A stretch of 64,000 nt of DNA from Barnesiella viscericola DSM 18177 (GTDB lineage: Bacteria; Bacteroidota; Bacteroidia; Bacteroidales; Barnesiellaceae): NCBI RefSeq assembly GCF_000512915.1, contig NZ_CP007034.1:2232001-2296000 (forward strand), written 5' to 3'. Of the stretch, positions 25,867 to 35,035 are shown piece after piece. Under the pieces are notes generated by a model. The model ran no database searches. It saw nothing but the letters and a program-made list of their open reading frames with translations, and was not told the DNA's origin. The position numbers and the translations under genes are program-made. Numbering within the stretch: the first letter of the stretch is position 1; the number at the start of each line of letters is the position of its first letter.

Positions 25867-26556
25867 TTATTTCGAGAGGTCGAACTGCGAGGCCGCGACG
25901 ATTGTTGTGGTGATGTCGGTCGCTGCGACGAAGCGTTGCAGCAGTTCTACCGCCCAGCCGATAGCCTCGTCGAGCGGCATCTCTTGGCCGTAGGCGTTGA
26001 TGAGCATCAGCAGGTGGCGGGTGTCGAGCGAGATTTTCGTTCGCTCCTCGTCGCTGGTGGGGGTACCTATCCCTCCCGTGCGGTCGCGGTAGACGGGCAG
26101 CCCCTCGATGTTGAGCACCCCCCGGCCGATACCGTGGAAGAGCTCGCCCTCGCGGCCCACCCCCAGGGTGATGGTGTCGCCGTCGATGTGGTCGGCGTCG
26201 AAGGCGCCGATGGAGTAACCCGCCCGTATGGAGACGAGGTTGCCCAGGTCGACCAGCGTGTCGATGCGGTAGATGCCCATGCCCTTGACGATGCGCCGGC
26301 ACAGCGCTTCGGACGATACCCGGTAGCGGTTGGGATCTTTCCCGAAGGCCCGGTAGGCCTTGCGGGTGGCCTGTATGGCGGGGCGTTTGTTTATTTCGTC
26401 GAGCCGGTAGGCGGCCGTGATGCGCGACTCCTCGTCGCCGATGAGCTGCCACAGCGCCGGATTGCTCTCGCTGTTGGTCACCCGAGCCTCAATCACCCCG
26501 ATGCGCAGGGCCGGACAGACGGTGGCGAAGTCCTTTTCGATAGAGACGTTTTTCAT
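25867..26556 (-). CDS. B3/B4 tRNA-binding domain protein
   Basis: A free-standing B3/4 domain of 229 residues, the fold found in the beta subunit of phenylalanyl-tRNA synthetase where it edits mischarged tRNA. Landmarks: AIQATRKAYRAFGKDPNRYR, ALCRRIVKG, NLVSIRAGYSIGAFDADHI and a late MPLDEAIGWAVELL. Stand-alone copies may deacylate tRNA or free aminoacyl compounds; the substrate is unproven. A -7 box TACCTTTG (26585-26592) lies upstream, 29 bases from the ATG. Confidence 0.88.
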   Translation of the reverse strand: MKNVSIEKDFATVCPALRIGVIEARVTNSESNPALWQLIGDEESRITAAYRLDEINKRPAIQATRKAYRAFGKDPNRYRVSSEALCRRIVKGMGIYRIDTLVDLGNLVSIRAGYSIGAFDADHIDGDTITLGVGREGELFHGIGRGVLNIEGLPVYRDRTGGIGTPTSDEERTKISLDTRHLLMLINAYGQEMPLDEAIGWAVELLQRFVAATDITTTIVAASQFDLSK

Positions 26557-26584
26557 ACGTGATTCGTTTGTATCGTGTTTCCTT

Positions 26585-26592
26585 CAAAGGTA
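26585..26592 (-). promoter_or_regulatory. -7 box for the B3/4 gene
   Basis: Minus-strand TACCTTTG. It is divergent from the plus-strand box at 26646. Confidence 0.45.
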
Positions 26593-26645
26593 GCGATAAA
26601 TTTCTTTTTTATGGACCAGAGGTGCCGGATTTCTGTTAATAATAT

Positions 26646-26653
26646 TATATTTG
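26646..26653 (+). promoter_or_regulatory. -7 box for the membrane protein at 26692
   Basis: TATATTTG, 38 bases before the ATG; no -33 box at the standard spacing. Confidence 0.5.
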
Positions 26654-26691
26654 CAAGAACTGTTAAGCCTACTATTAAAAAACATATTTAT

Positions 26692-27534
26692 ATGAAAGCA
26701 CATTTGTTGTCGCCCAATGGCGCATTGAAAACGGGGTGGGCGTTGACCCGCAAGCACTTTATCGTTATGCTCGGCCTTTTGCTGGGCATCATGGTCCTGT
26801 CGTGGATTATCTCCATGGTGGGAGGAAACGATGTTTTTTCATTTCGTTACTGGATAATCTCTCTGGTGAATCTTATCTTGCCGATATGGCTTGGGGCCAG
26901 TCTGAATAAAATCATGCTGAATGCCTATGCGGGCGAAGAGCCTTCGTTCTCGGTCTTTGGAGATATGTTCCGTAAGCTGGGCGGATTGATCGGGCTGAAC
27001 CTGTTGGTGGGAATTGTCAGTGCCTTGCCTGTGATTATAGGATTTGTCATTTGGGGGGCCGGTCTGGGGGCAAGTCTGGCTGTGACCGACTTCTCCGACC
27101 CGTATGCAATGGGATATGCCTTGGGAACGATGTTCAGCGGTACCACCGGCCTTATTTTCGTCATCTGCTTTCTGGCCTTTTTATATCTTACGCTGCGTCT
27201 GATGTTTGCGGTTTATGCCTATGTCGACGATTTCTCGGTGGGCGTTTTCGGAGCCATTCAGCGCAGCTGGTCGATGACCCACGGCAATATGGGCAAAATC
27301 ATTCTCTGCTTCCTGATGATGATTGTGCTGAATATCATTGGCCTGATTGTCTTTATTGTGGGCATATTGGTAACCCTTATCATCTCGGCCTTCATGATGG
27401 TGGCCATGTATGAGCAGATTAAGGCGAGCGAGCAACCGGTTGCCGTGGAACCGGCTGTCGAGCCTGCTGTGGAATCGGAGAGACCGGCCGACGAACAACC
27501 GGCTCAGCCGCAGGAACCGGGTAGTGTCGAGTGA
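26692..27534 (+). CDS. Multi-pass membrane protein of unknown function
   Basis: A 280-residue protein with about six transmembrane segments (for example MLGLLLGIMVLSWIISMV and IILCFLMMIVLNIIGLIVF), a glycine-rich loop, and an acidic, Pro/Glu-rich cytoplasmic tail (VEPAVEPAVESERPADEQP). The frame is open from 26575, but MKAHLLSPNG at 26692 follows a -7 box. The layout resembles DUF975-like Bacteroidetes membrane proteins; the substrate is unknown. The ogt-type gene follows after 78 bases. Confidence 0.8.
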   Translation: MKAHLLSPNGALKTGWALTRKHFIVMLGLLLGIMVLSWIISMVGGNDVFSFRYWIISLVNLILPIWLGASLNKIMLNAYAGEEPSFSVFGDMFRKLGGLIGLNLLVGIVSALPVIIGFVIWGAGLGASLAVTDFSDPYAMGYALGTMFSGTTGLIFVICFLAFLYLTLRLMFAVYAYVDDFSVGVFGAIQRSWSMTHGNMGKIILCFLMMIVLNIIGLIVFIVGILVTLIISAFMMVAMYEQIKASEQPVAVEPAVEPAVESERPADEQPAQPQEPGSVE

Positions 27535-27612
27535 TGTAATCGTTCGATATTTCAATAACGGGCTCCCGGACGCTGCTCACGCCGGGGAGCTTGTCGTTTT
27601 TATACAGGTGTG

Positions 27613-28176
27613 ATGGAGAATTTCCGCTATAAAAGTGAATACCTCTCCCCGCTGGGGCCGATGACGATGGCCGGCGACGGGGAGTGTCTGACGGGGCTGT
27701 GGTTCGACGGGCAGAAGTATTTCCCCGCCTCTCTATTGCTCGACAGCACCCCGGTTTCACTCCCGGTGTTTGATCGGACGCGTGTGTGGCTCGACCGTTA
27801 TTTTGCAGGCGAGAATCCCGGGCAGGTACCTCCGCTGCGGTTGGCAGGTACCCCCTTTCGGAAAGCGGTTTGGAACCTGTTGCAGGAGATTCCGCGCGGG
27901 CAGGTGGTCACCTACCGGGCCATTGCCTGGCAGCTGTCGTTGCTGCACGGTGGAACCCGGGTGTCGGCTCAGGCGGTGGGTGGAGCCGTGGGGCATAACC
28001 CGGTGAGCATTGTGGTGCCCTGCCATCGGGTGGTGGGGTGTGACGGCCGACTCACGGGATATGCCGGAGGGCTCGACCGCAAGGCCTCGCTGTTGCGGGA
28101 CGAGGGAGTCGGTTGCGAGAAGGGTATCTGCCTGGCCGTGCCGGGGGAGTGGCCCCTCGCCGATGTAGGGCGATGA
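27613..28176 (+). CDS. Methylated-DNA--[protein]-cysteine S-methyltransferase
   Basis: A suicide DNA-repair protein that removes methyl groups from O6-methylguanine. The 187-residue protein shows the DNA-binding helix (GTPFRKAVWNLLQEIPRGQV), the Asn-hinge region GHNPVSIV, and the acceptor cysteine in VPCHRVVG. A 25-residue C-terminal extension after GGLDRKASLL is unusual. A GTG sits immediately before the ATG at 27613; I start at the ATG. It is probably Ogt-type. Confidence 0.93.
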   Translation: MENFRYKSEYLSPLGPMTMAGDGECLTGLWFDGQKYFPASLLLDSTPVSLPVFDRTRVWLDRYFAGENPGQVPPLRLAGTPFRKAVWNLLQEIPRGQVVTYRAIAWQLSLLHGGTRVSAQAVGGAVGHNPVSIVVPCHRVVGCDGRLTGYAGGLDRKASLLRDEGVGCEKGICLAVPGEWPLADVGR

Positions 28177-28196
28177 GTCGATGAATTGATGAAACA

Positions 28197-28234
28197 GAAA
28201 ACCAGGCGGCTCCCGTTTATCGGGGGCCGCCTGG
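28197..28234 (-). terminator. Terminator after the fimbrial-anchor-like gene
   Basis: CCAGGCGGCTCCCG (28202-28215) pairs with CGGGGGCCGCCTGG (28221-28234) with one mismatch. On the minus strand TTTTCTGTTTC follows, so it serves leftward transcription; it may act weakly on the plus strand. Confidence 0.75.
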
Positions 28235-28286
28235 CTGTTCAGGGGCAGGGACGTGCGGATTTCCCAGCCTCTGCGGTCGGAAGTAT

Positions 28287-29261
28287 TTAGTTGATGATGG
28301 GGAATTCGATGGTTTCGCTCACCTCGTTCCAGTCTTCGATGGAGAAGTCGCCCGGTGTCTCGCCCGAGAGAATTTCGCCCAGCACGATGTTGAGGGTGAG
28401 TTTGGTATTGGGCGAGAGGGTCGAACTGAGATTCTTGGAGAGAGTGTGTTCGGTCCCGTTGGCCAGGGTGATGACCAGTTCCAGCGGCGGGTTTTCGGCC
28501 GAGGGGAAGAGCATGACGGTGGCGTTGCTCATCACGGTATTGTCGTCAGACCGTTCCAGGTCGAACTTGACCACCTTGGTGGTATTTTCGACTTCGGCCG
28601 TATAGAAATTCATCTTCTCGGCGATGCCGCCTATGCGAGCCTGTATGCCGGTGATGGACAAGCTGAACTCCGAGTTGTCTTCCATTTTGGCAATGATTCG
28701 TATCCCGGCCGTTACCCGGGTGAGTGCTGCTTGCAGATCCTCCTGACCCACGTTGGCCGGTTTCACGGCGTGTACCAGGTCGTAGACCGGCATGTAGGTG
28801 CCGTCGGTATTGGCCCTCAGTCTGAAATAGAGCGTCGAGAGGTCGGCATCCTGGGTAATACCCGGTTCGTTGATGGCCGGGGTATTGTAGATGGGTTCGT
28901 CATATTTGGGAGTTCCCCAGTAGACCATGTTGTAGGTGCCTACCGGCAGTTGCAGGGGGCGGTTGTATTCGCCGTAGATGTGGCCGTCGACAATGGTGTA
29001 GTAGCCGTTGAATACGGTTTTCTTGTTGTTGATGTAGTTGCCGTAGTAGGTCGAGGTCTCGGGATAGCAAGGGTAGATTTCGAGGATACCCGTGAAGGGG
29101 TTTTGGTTGAGCGGGTCGGCAATGCGGGCGCTCACGTTGGGTGTGACCAGTTTTACCTCGGCGGGTTGAGCCGGTTCGTCACTCTTCTTGTCGTCGTCGC
29201 AACAGGCTGTAACTCCCGGCAAGAGCAGCAGGACGGTGGCCCCAAACAGAATCTTTTTCAT
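28287..29261 (-). CDS. FimB/Mfa2-like fimbrial-anchor lipoprotein
   Basis: A 324-residue lipoprotein: signal peptide with a GVTAC lipobox (Cys20), then two beta-rich domains in the order seen in the Bacteroidales FimB/Mfa2 anchors (NMVYWGTP in the first, TRVTAGIRIIAKM in the second). These proteins anchor and size major or minor fimbriae at the outer membrane. No fimbrillin, tip or usher-like gene is adjacent, so this is an orphan; a general surface lipoprotein is possible. A leftward terminator follows. Confidence 0.65.
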   Translation of the reverse strand: MKKILFGATVLLLLPGVTACCDDDKKSDEPAQPAEVKLVTPNVSARIADPLNQNPFTGILEIYPCYPETSTYYGNYINNKKTVFNGYYTIVDGHIYGEYNRPLQLPVGTYNMVYWGTPKYDEPIYNTPAINEPGITQDADLSTLYFRLRANTDGTYMPVYDLVHAVKPANVGQEDLQAALTRVTAGIRIIAKMEDNSEFSLSITGIQARIGGIAEKMNFYTAEVENTTKVVKFDLERSDDNTVMSNATVMLFPSAENPPLELVITLANGTEHTLSKNLSSTLSPNTKLTLNIVLGEILSGETPGDFSIEDWNEVSETIEFPIIN

Positions 29262-29476
29262 AATACTCTCTTTTTAATAAGGATTTGGTAAGATGTTGTG
29301 GAGATATAACAACCGTCGGGGTGAATTGTTTTGCTGTCGGGTGACGGCGAAGCAGACCGGGAGCGACGGGGCTGGCAATCGGAGGCAGGTCGGGGTGTAA
29401 AAAAGTGGCCGATGTTGTGGAAAAATCGGGAATAATGGGTTACTTTGAGGAGTGGATATGAAAAGGAGACGTTGTG

Positions 29477-29929
29477 ATGAAACAGCAAGAAAGTAAAAAG
29501 CCGGGTTCGCTCTCCGCTTCGAGTAGTCCGGCCAATCGCCCGGTGCGGTTTACGCCCGAGCACATTACCTCGCTGGCTCCCGGCGAGGTGTTTGTCTTTG
29601 GCAGCAATCTGGCCGGTATGCACGGCGGGGGAGCCGCCCGGGTTGCCATGCAGCGTTTCGGAGCAGTGTGGGGACAAGGTGTGGGGTTGCAGGGACAATC
29701 CTACGCCATTCCTACCATGCAGGGTGGTGTGGAGACTATCCGGCCCTACGTCGACGAGTTTATCGCCTTTGCCCGGTCGCACCCCGAGCTACGCTTCTAC
29801 GTCACCCGCATCGGGTGTGGCATTGCCGGATTTCAGGATTGTGAAATAGCCCCGCTCTTTGCCGGGGCGTTGGGGGTGGCGAATATCGTGCTGCCCGAGT
29901 CGTTTGTCGCCGTGTTGCAATCGCGCTGA
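29477..29929 (+). CDS. Small macro-like or A1S_2505-like protein
   Basis: A 150-residue protein of soluble type. After a low-complexity head rich in Ser and Pro it has VFVFGSNLAGMHGGGAARVA, then GQGVGLQGQSYAIPTMQGG, and late RIGCGIAGFQDCEIAPLF. This GSN-AG...GGGAA pattern resembles a phage-associated family whose fold looks like a macro domain, so ADP-ribose binding or removal is an inference. A GTG overlaps just before the ATG. The 3' end overlaps the convergent membrane-protein gene by 97 bases. Confidence 0.65.
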   Translation: MKQQESKKPGSLSASSSPANRPVRFTPEHITSLAPGEVFVFGSNLAGMHGGGAARVAMQRFGAVWGQGVGLQGQSYAIPTMQGGVETIRPYVDEFIAFARSHPELRFYVTRIGCGIAGFQDCEIAPLFAGALGVANIVLPESFVAVLQSR

Positions 29930-30213
29930 ACGACAGTGACGGCCGTGGTTGACCGTGGCTGGGGTTCGTGAGGCTTTGCTTTTTGTAACAGGTCGCGGGC
30001 GATGACGGCGGTCATGAGCAAGATGAGTGCCCCCAGCAGGCCGTAGAGCCACCGGGCCTGCCGTCGCGAGAGCCGCGAGGTGAAGATGCGGCAATTCTTG
30101 CTGTTGAAGAACCACTCCCAGTTGGCTATGGCGGCGCCGAGTGAGAGTATGCCCGAGACGAGGAACAGACACAGAACGATAATCGCGGGTATGAGAGCCG
30201 GGGCGTGTTGCAT
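29833..30213 (-). CDS. Immunity 17-like small membrane protein
   Basis: A 126-residue protein with two transmembrane helices (about 8-30 and 57-75) flanking WEWFFNSKNCRIFTSRLSRRQARWLYGLLGAL, the Imm17-family pattern (given here in two parts: WEWFFNSKNCRIF and SRRQARWLYGLLGAL). Imm17 proteins are usually 60-80 residues; the last 45 residues here are low-complexity and lie antisense to the end of the convergent gene, so the true gene may have drifted into its neighbour. No toxin gene adjoins, so an immunity role is doubtful. It is last in the aroA-porW-porX-tsaE unit, 31 bases after tsaE. Confidence 0.65.
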   Translation of the reverse strand: MQHAPALIPAIIVLCLFLVSGILSLGAAIANWEWFFNSKNCRIFTSRLSRRQARWLYGLLGALILLMTAVIARDLLQKAKPHEPQPRSTTAVTVVQRDCNTATNDSGSTIFATPNAPAKSGAISQS

Positions 30214-30244
30214 ATCGGGTGCTGAGGGGTTGGAGTTATCCCGG

Positions 30245-30667
30245 TTAGAGGTCTATGTTGATGGTGCGGGCACCGCCTTCGGTCTCGGCAATCTCGACAT
30301 TCACGCAGTCGTCGGGGAGCAGCTCTTCGATCTTCTCGGGCCACTCGATGAAACAGAGAGCACCGCTGGCGAAATAGTCCTCGGCTCCCAGGTCGTAGGC
30401 CTCCTGCAACTTGTTGAGGCGGTAGCAGTCGAAGTGGTAGATGAGTTCACCGGTCGTGGCCGAGCGGTATTCGTTGATGATGGCAAAGGTGGGGCTGTTG
30501 ACGGGGTCTTCGACGCCCAGCTCTTCGCACACGGCTTTGATGAAGGTGGTCTTGCCGGCACCCATCTCGCCGTGGAAGGCAAAGACGGTGTAGTCGCCCA
30601 TCAAGTCGATGAACTGGCGGGCGGTTTGACGAATCTGGTCGAGGTTCTTTATGACAAGGGTTTTCAT
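30245..30667 (-). CDS. tsaE: tRNA threonylcarbamoyladenosine biosynthesis ATPase
   Basis: A 140-residue P-loop ATPase that drives the TsaBDE complex in t6A37 modification. The Walker [10 protein letters not shown] is at residues 33-41, then [18 protein letters not shown], and [11 protein letters not shown], all usual for the family. It follows porX by 8 bases on the same strand. A Sua5/TsaC-type gene for the first pathway step lies elsewhere in the window at 12405. Confidence 0.95.
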   Translation of the reverse strand: MKTLVIKNLDQIRQTARQFIDLMGDYTVFAFHGEMGAGKTTFIKAVCEELGVEDPVNSPTFAIINEYRSATTGELIYHFDCYRLNKLQEAYDLGAEDYFASGALCFIEWPEKIEELLPDDCVNVEIAETEGGARTINIDL

Positions 30668-30675
30668 AATCGTAT

Positions 30676-32217
30676 CTATTTTTTGGTGAGGGTAATCAGG
30701 GGTATCATCATCTCTTCCATGGAGATGCCGCCATGCTGGAAGGTATCCTTGTAATAGCCCACGTAGTAGTTGTAGTTGTTGGGATAGGCAAAGAAGTCGT
30801 GGTTGGTGGCAAAGATGTAGGTCGAGCTGATGTTGGGCGAGGGCAGTCCGTAGCGCTCGGGCGACTTGATTTCATACACCTGCTTGGGATTGTAGCTGAG
30901 CGATTTGCCCACTTTGTAACGCAGGTTGGTGTTGGTGTTCTTGTCGCCGATGACCTTGATGGGATTGTTCACGTGCACGGTACCGTGGTCGGTGGTGAGA
31001 ATGATTTTGAAATCCTTCTCGGCAATCTTGCGGAAGAGGTCGAGTGCCGACGAGTGCTTGAACCACGACTCGGTGATGGAGCGGTAGGCTGCTTCGGTCG
31101 AGGCCAGTTCGCGAATCATCTTCGACTCGGTGCGGGCGTGCGAGAGCATGTCGACGAAGTTGAGCACGCACACGTTGAGCTGGTTGTTTTCGAGCTGTGT
31201 AAAGTTCTGTATGAGCTTCTCGCCGAAGGCCGACTCGTTGATTTTGTGGTAGGAGAAGGTGTAGCGCTTGCGAAACCGGTCGAGCTGCGTCTGAATGAGG
31301 GGCGCCTCGTTGAGGTTCTTGCCCTCCTCCTCGTCCTCGTCGACCCACAGGTCGGGGAACATGCGGGCAATCTGGTTGGGCATCAGCCCCGAGAAGATGG
31401 CGTTGCGGGCATACTGCGTGGCTGTGGGCAGGATACTGAAATAGAGGTCCTCCTCGGCGGTGAAATATTCGTTCAGCAGGGGCTTGATGACCCGCCACTG
31501 GTCGAGTCTGAAATTGTCGATGAGAATGAAAAAGACCTTCTCGCCCTGGTCGATAAGGGGGAATACCTTGGTCTTGAAAAGCTCGTGGCTCATCAGCGGG
31601 TGTTCGCCGCCGGTAATCCACTTCTCGTAGTTTTTCTTGACAAATTTGGCGAAGGCGCTGTTGGCCTCGCTCTTTTGCAGGGTGAGCAGCTCGTCCATGT
31701 CGCTCTCGGCCTGGGTAAGTTCCAGCTCCCAGAATACCAGCTTCTTGTACACCTCGTACCAGTCGTCCCACGAGTAGGAGTCGTTGATTTGACTGCTGAT
31801 GTGCTGGAACTCCTGCCGGTAGTCGCTCGATGTCTTTTCGAGGATAATCTCCTTGTGGTGGAGATTCTTCTTGATGGAGAGGAGTATCTGGTTGGGATTG
31901 ACGGGCTTGATGAGGTAGTCGGATATTTTGTTGCCGATGGCCTGGTTCATGATGTTCTCCTCCTCGCTCTTGGTAATCATCACGACCGGGATCGAGGGGT
32001 TGTCCATCTTGATTTGGCTGAGGGTGTCGAGTCCGCTCAGACCGGGCATGTTCTCGTCGAGAATGATGAGGTCGAAGGCCTCGTGGGCCGCCTTTTCGAG
32101 GGCGTCGCGACCGTTGGATACGGTTGTGACGTCGTATCCCTTCTGTTGGAGGAAGAGAATGTGCGGTTTGAGTAAATCGATTTCGTCGTCGGCCCAAAGT
32201 ATTTTACCGTTCTTCAT
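30676..32217 (-). CDS. porX: PorX: response regulator / PglZ phosphodiesterase of the type IX secretion system
   Basis: A 513-residue two-domain protein. Residues 1-120 are a receiver domain with the acidic pair D10-D11, phosphoacceptor D54 (ILDENMPG), T82 and K104. Residues about 220-500 form a PglZ/alkaline-phosphatase domain with metal ligands in [13 protein letters not shown], the nucleophile region [14 protein letters not shown], and TTDHGTVHV. In Porphyromonas gingivalis PorX, with PorY and SigP, controls the T9SS and cleaves oligonucleotides. The start at 32217 drops 17 upstream residues in frame. It overlaps porW by 14 bases; tsaE follows. Confidence 0.93.
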   Translation of the reverse strand: MKNGKILWADDEIDLLKPHILFLQQKGYDVTTVSNGRDALEKAAHEAFDLIILDENMPGLSGLDTLSQIKMDNPSIPVVMITKSEEENIMNQAIGNKISDYLIKPVNPNQILLSIKKNLHHKEIILEKTSSDYRQEFQHISSQINDSYSWDDWYEVYKKLVFWELELTQAESDMDELLTLQKSEANSAFAKFVKKNYEKWITGGEHPLMSHELFKTKVFPLIDQGEKVFFILIDNFRLDQWRVIKPLLNEYFTAEEDLYFSILPTATQYARNAIFSGLMPNQIARMFPDLWVDEDEEEGKNLNEAPLIQTQLDRFRKRYTFSYHKINESAFGEKLIQNFTQLENNQLNVCVLNFVDMLSHARTESKMIRELASTEAAYRSITESWFKHSSALDLFRKIAEKDFKIILTTDHGTVHVNNPIKVIGDKNTNTNLRYKVGKSLSYNPKQVYEIKSPERYGLPSPNISSTYIFATNHDFFAYPNNYNYYVGYYKDTFQHGGISMEEMMIPLITLTKK

Positions 32218-34987
32218 AAGGCTCAGTAGGTTGAGGATTGTTTTCAAGGAACAGGAAGTAGTCTTCAAAACTGTATCCTTCGAGCAGTTTTTTGAAGTTA
32301 TCCTCGCTGATCATGATCGGCTTCACGCCCGGCGGGTAGCGGAAGGTCTCGCTGTTGTCGAGGAGCCGGCGATAGTGGGATAATTCCTCAAAGTTACTAA
32401 ATCCTTTGACAACTAACATACTTATTTCGTTAAAGGTCATTATTTCGAGGTCAAAATCTTTAACGACGAAGTTGGTGAAGTTGTGCTTGGCCACGTCGAA
32501 GAGCAGTTGGTTGGACGATACGCTGTCGGTGGCATAGACCAGCAGGAGCACGTGCGGGGCGTTGAGGTCCTGGGTGAAGGTGGCCCGCACCGAGTCGTTG
32601 AATACCGTGGTGGTGTCGTTGGTGAGGCGGGCCTTCCAGATCATGCCCCGCAGGTTGCCGCCGCCCTGGGCCACCTGGCGTCCCTGGGCTACCCCTTTGA
32701 GCATGGTCGAGGCCAGCGGCGATACATCGGCCTGGGGATAGCGCTCGAGCAGGTTTCTCAATCCCTCCTTGAACTGGTCGTACTGCTTGTCGCCGACGTG
32801 GGCCAGTGCGTCGAGGAAGAGGAACTTGGGCATGAGCGGCGAGAGCGGGTACTTCTGCTCCATGAAGGCGCGGTTGTCGTGCACCGTGCGGTTGTCGTTT
32901 TCGAGATAGGCGGCGTAGGTAGCCTCGTAGATGGAGTCCTGCTCGGTGCTCATGCGCCGCAGGTTGTCGAGGTAGTGGGGGTCGGCCATGGCCTGGGCAT
33001 AGGGGCTCTCGGGGAAGGTCGACCGTATCTTGTCGCGGTAGATACCGGCGGTCGCTTCGTCGCCGTCGCGCATGTACATGAGGTACATGTTGTAGTAGAC
33101 GTCGAGCCGGTAGGGGTTCTCGAGGAACCGCTCTTCGAGCAGGTTGAAGTTGGCTATCGCGGCGGGATAGTCTTCGAGTTTGTTTTTAAGAATGAGGCCC
33201 ATGTTGAAGAGACCTTCGGCCACCACCTCGTTGGAGGTTTCGAGGGCCTCGGGGGTCATGGGTATCTGTTTGAGGTAGAACTCGGGCTTGTGGGGGTCGT
33301 CGGCGGCCGCGGTCTCCGCGCTGTCGGGAATCTCCTCGACGGGCATGCCGTTCTCGTCAAATTCGGCTCCTCCTTCTTCACCGCCTCCGCCTGCGGTCTT
33401 CTCGGCAAAGTCGCTCATCGAGAATCCCGATTTGTTGCGCCGCCGCCAGTCGTCTTCGAGTTTACGGCTACCCCAGATGCGCTGGAACTCGGTCTTACCG
33501 GCCGATACCATCGTCTTGTTGTAGAAGTACCACGACTTGTCGCCCGAAATCAGGGTGGCGTTGTTCTTGGCGGCGTTGCTGCTGTTGAACTGCGGCCCCT
33601 GTTGCTGGGCCAGATACTCTTCGCGTTTCAGATTCTCGGCCTCCTCCTTCTCTTTCTTGATGAGGTCGTCGATGATTTTCTGGATTGCCTTGTTGCGCTC
33701 CTCTTCGCTCATGGCGGCCAGATTCTGCAAACTGTCCTGCAACTCCACGTTCTGGGCATAGACCACCAGCTCGTCGAGCACGGTGGAGCGCCGCGAGAGC
33801 AGGTCGTAGCGGGGAAAGTCCTCTTTGAGCTGGGGCAGTGCCTCGGCATAGCAGGGTTGTGCGTCGACATACTCGCGCCGGTCGAAATAGAGGTCGCCGA
33901 GGGTCACCTGGCAAATAGCCTTTTCGATGCCGTTGCGGGTGCTCTTCTGGTTGGCAAGCCGGTAGTTCTCCATGGCTTTGAGGGTGTCTTTGCGGGAGAG
34001 GTAGAGGTTGCCGATGGCATAGTATATCTGGTCGAGATACTCCTTGTTGCGGTCGCGCGAGGCCATGCGGGTGAGCTTCTTCACCTCCTTGTCGATGTTC
34101 TTGCCCGAGAAGACCTCAGTCTGTTTGATGCGGGCGTTGAACTCGGTGCGGTAGGGGGGATTCATCGAGATGACCTGCCCAAAGGTCTGGTAGGCCCGGG
34201 TCGGGTCCTGGGTCTTTTCGTAGAGCTGTCCCAGCAGGAAGGTGAGTCTGATGCGCTGGCGTTTGCTCGGGGCCGACTTGATGGCCGTTTCGAGAAACGG
34301 AATGGCCTTCTGATACTCGCCCTTGTGTATGAGGTAGTCGGCATTGACGGTGGCAAACCAGTTGTTTTGTGACTCGGGCAACTTGTCGTTGTTGATTTTC
34401 TGGAGAATGTCCTCGGCCTCGTAGAGCCACCCCAGGGCGATGTAGCACCGGGCTTGCCACAACTTGGATTCGGCCACGAGGTCGGGCATCCAGGTGAAGT
34501 GACGCGAGATGTAGAGGAAGGTGGCTGCCGCTTCGAGAAACTCGCCCTTGTAATACTGGGCCTGCCCCATCAGCCGCCAGGCGTTGTGAATGTAGGGGTT
34601 GAACTCGTCGCGTTTGAGGTAGTCGCGGTATTTGGGGTCGCTCATCTTCTTGGAGTTGCGACGGGGTTTTTTCTTGATGGAGTGCAGCTGTATGGCCTTC
34701 TGGCATTTCTCGATGGTGCGGTCGAAGCTGCCGGTAGGCTGGGGGTCCTTGGGGTTGGCATAGGCCTGCGCCGGGTGCATGTAGATGAGGTCGGTGAAGT
34801 TGTCCTCATACTCGTTCTCCATCGTCTTGATTTGCTCCTTGTAGTTCTCTATCCCGTTGAAATAGACATTGTACCGGGTGGTGAAGCTATGGTAAAAGCG
34901 GGTGAAGGCCGTATTCTTCTTGGTCGAGCAGGATACGAGCGCGAGTACGGCCAGCAGGGCGATGATATGTGAGACTCTCTTCTTCAA
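32204..34987 (-). CDS. porW: PorW/SprE: T9SS periplasmic TPR lipoprotein
   Basis: A 927-residue lipoprotein with lipobox LALVSC (Cys20) followed by FTRFYHSFTTRYNVYFNG, a stretch typical of PorW/SprE. Many TPR-like helices, a charged low-complexity linker near residues 520-550 (GGGGEEGG), further helices and a C-terminal domain. PorW links the PorKN ring to the translocon in the type IX system, and SprE is needed for gliding in Flavobacterium. It directly precedes porX with overlap. Confidence 0.92.
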   Translation of the reverse strand: MKKRVSHIIALLAVLALVSCSTKKNTAFTRFYHSFTTRYNVYFNGIENYKEQIKTMENEYEDNFTDLIYMHPAQAYANPKDPQPTGSFDRTIEKCQKAIQLHSIKKKPRRNSKKMSDPKYRDYLKRDEFNPYIHNAWRLMGQAQYYKGEFLEAAATFLYISRHFTWMPDLVAESKLWQARCYIALGWLYEAEDILQKINNDKLPESQNNWFATVNADYLIHKGEYQKAIPFLETAIKSAPSKRQRIRLTFLLGQLYEKTQDPTRAYQTFGQVISMNPPYRTEFNARIKQTEVFSGKNIDKEVKKLTRMASRDRNKEYLDQIYYAIGNLYLSRKDTLKAMENYRLANQKSTRNGIEKAICQVTLGDLYFDRREYVDAQPCYAEALPQLKEDFPRYDLLSRRSTVLDELVVYAQNVELQDSLQNLAAMSEEERNKAIQKIIDDLIKKEKEEAENLKREEYLAQQQGPQFNSSNAAKNNATLISGDKSWYFYNKTMVSAGKTEFQRIWGSRKLEDDWRRRNKSGFSMSDFAEKTAGGGGEEGGAEFDENGMPVEEIPDSAETAAADDPHKPEFYLKQIPMTPEALETSNEVVAEGLFNMGLILKNKLEDYPAAIANFNLLEERFLENPYRLDVYYNMYLMYMRDGDEATAGIYRDKIRSTFPESPYAQAMADPHYLDNLRRMSTEQDSIYEATYAAYLENDNRTVHDNRAFMEQKYPLSPLMPKFLFLDALAHVGDKQYDQFKEGLRNLLERYPQADVSPLASTMLKGVAQGRQVAQGGGNLRGMIWKARLTNDTTTVFNDSVRATFTQDLNAPHVLLLVYATDSVSSNQLLFDVAKHNFTNFVVKDFDLEIMTFNEISMLVVKGFSNFEELSHYRRLLDNSETFRYPPGVKPIMISEDNFKKLLEGYSFEDYFLFLENNPQPTEPYEER

Positions 34988-35035
34988 AGGCAGCAGGGAT
35001 AAAAGGCCATCTTTTTAAACTGAAAAACGGGTGTT

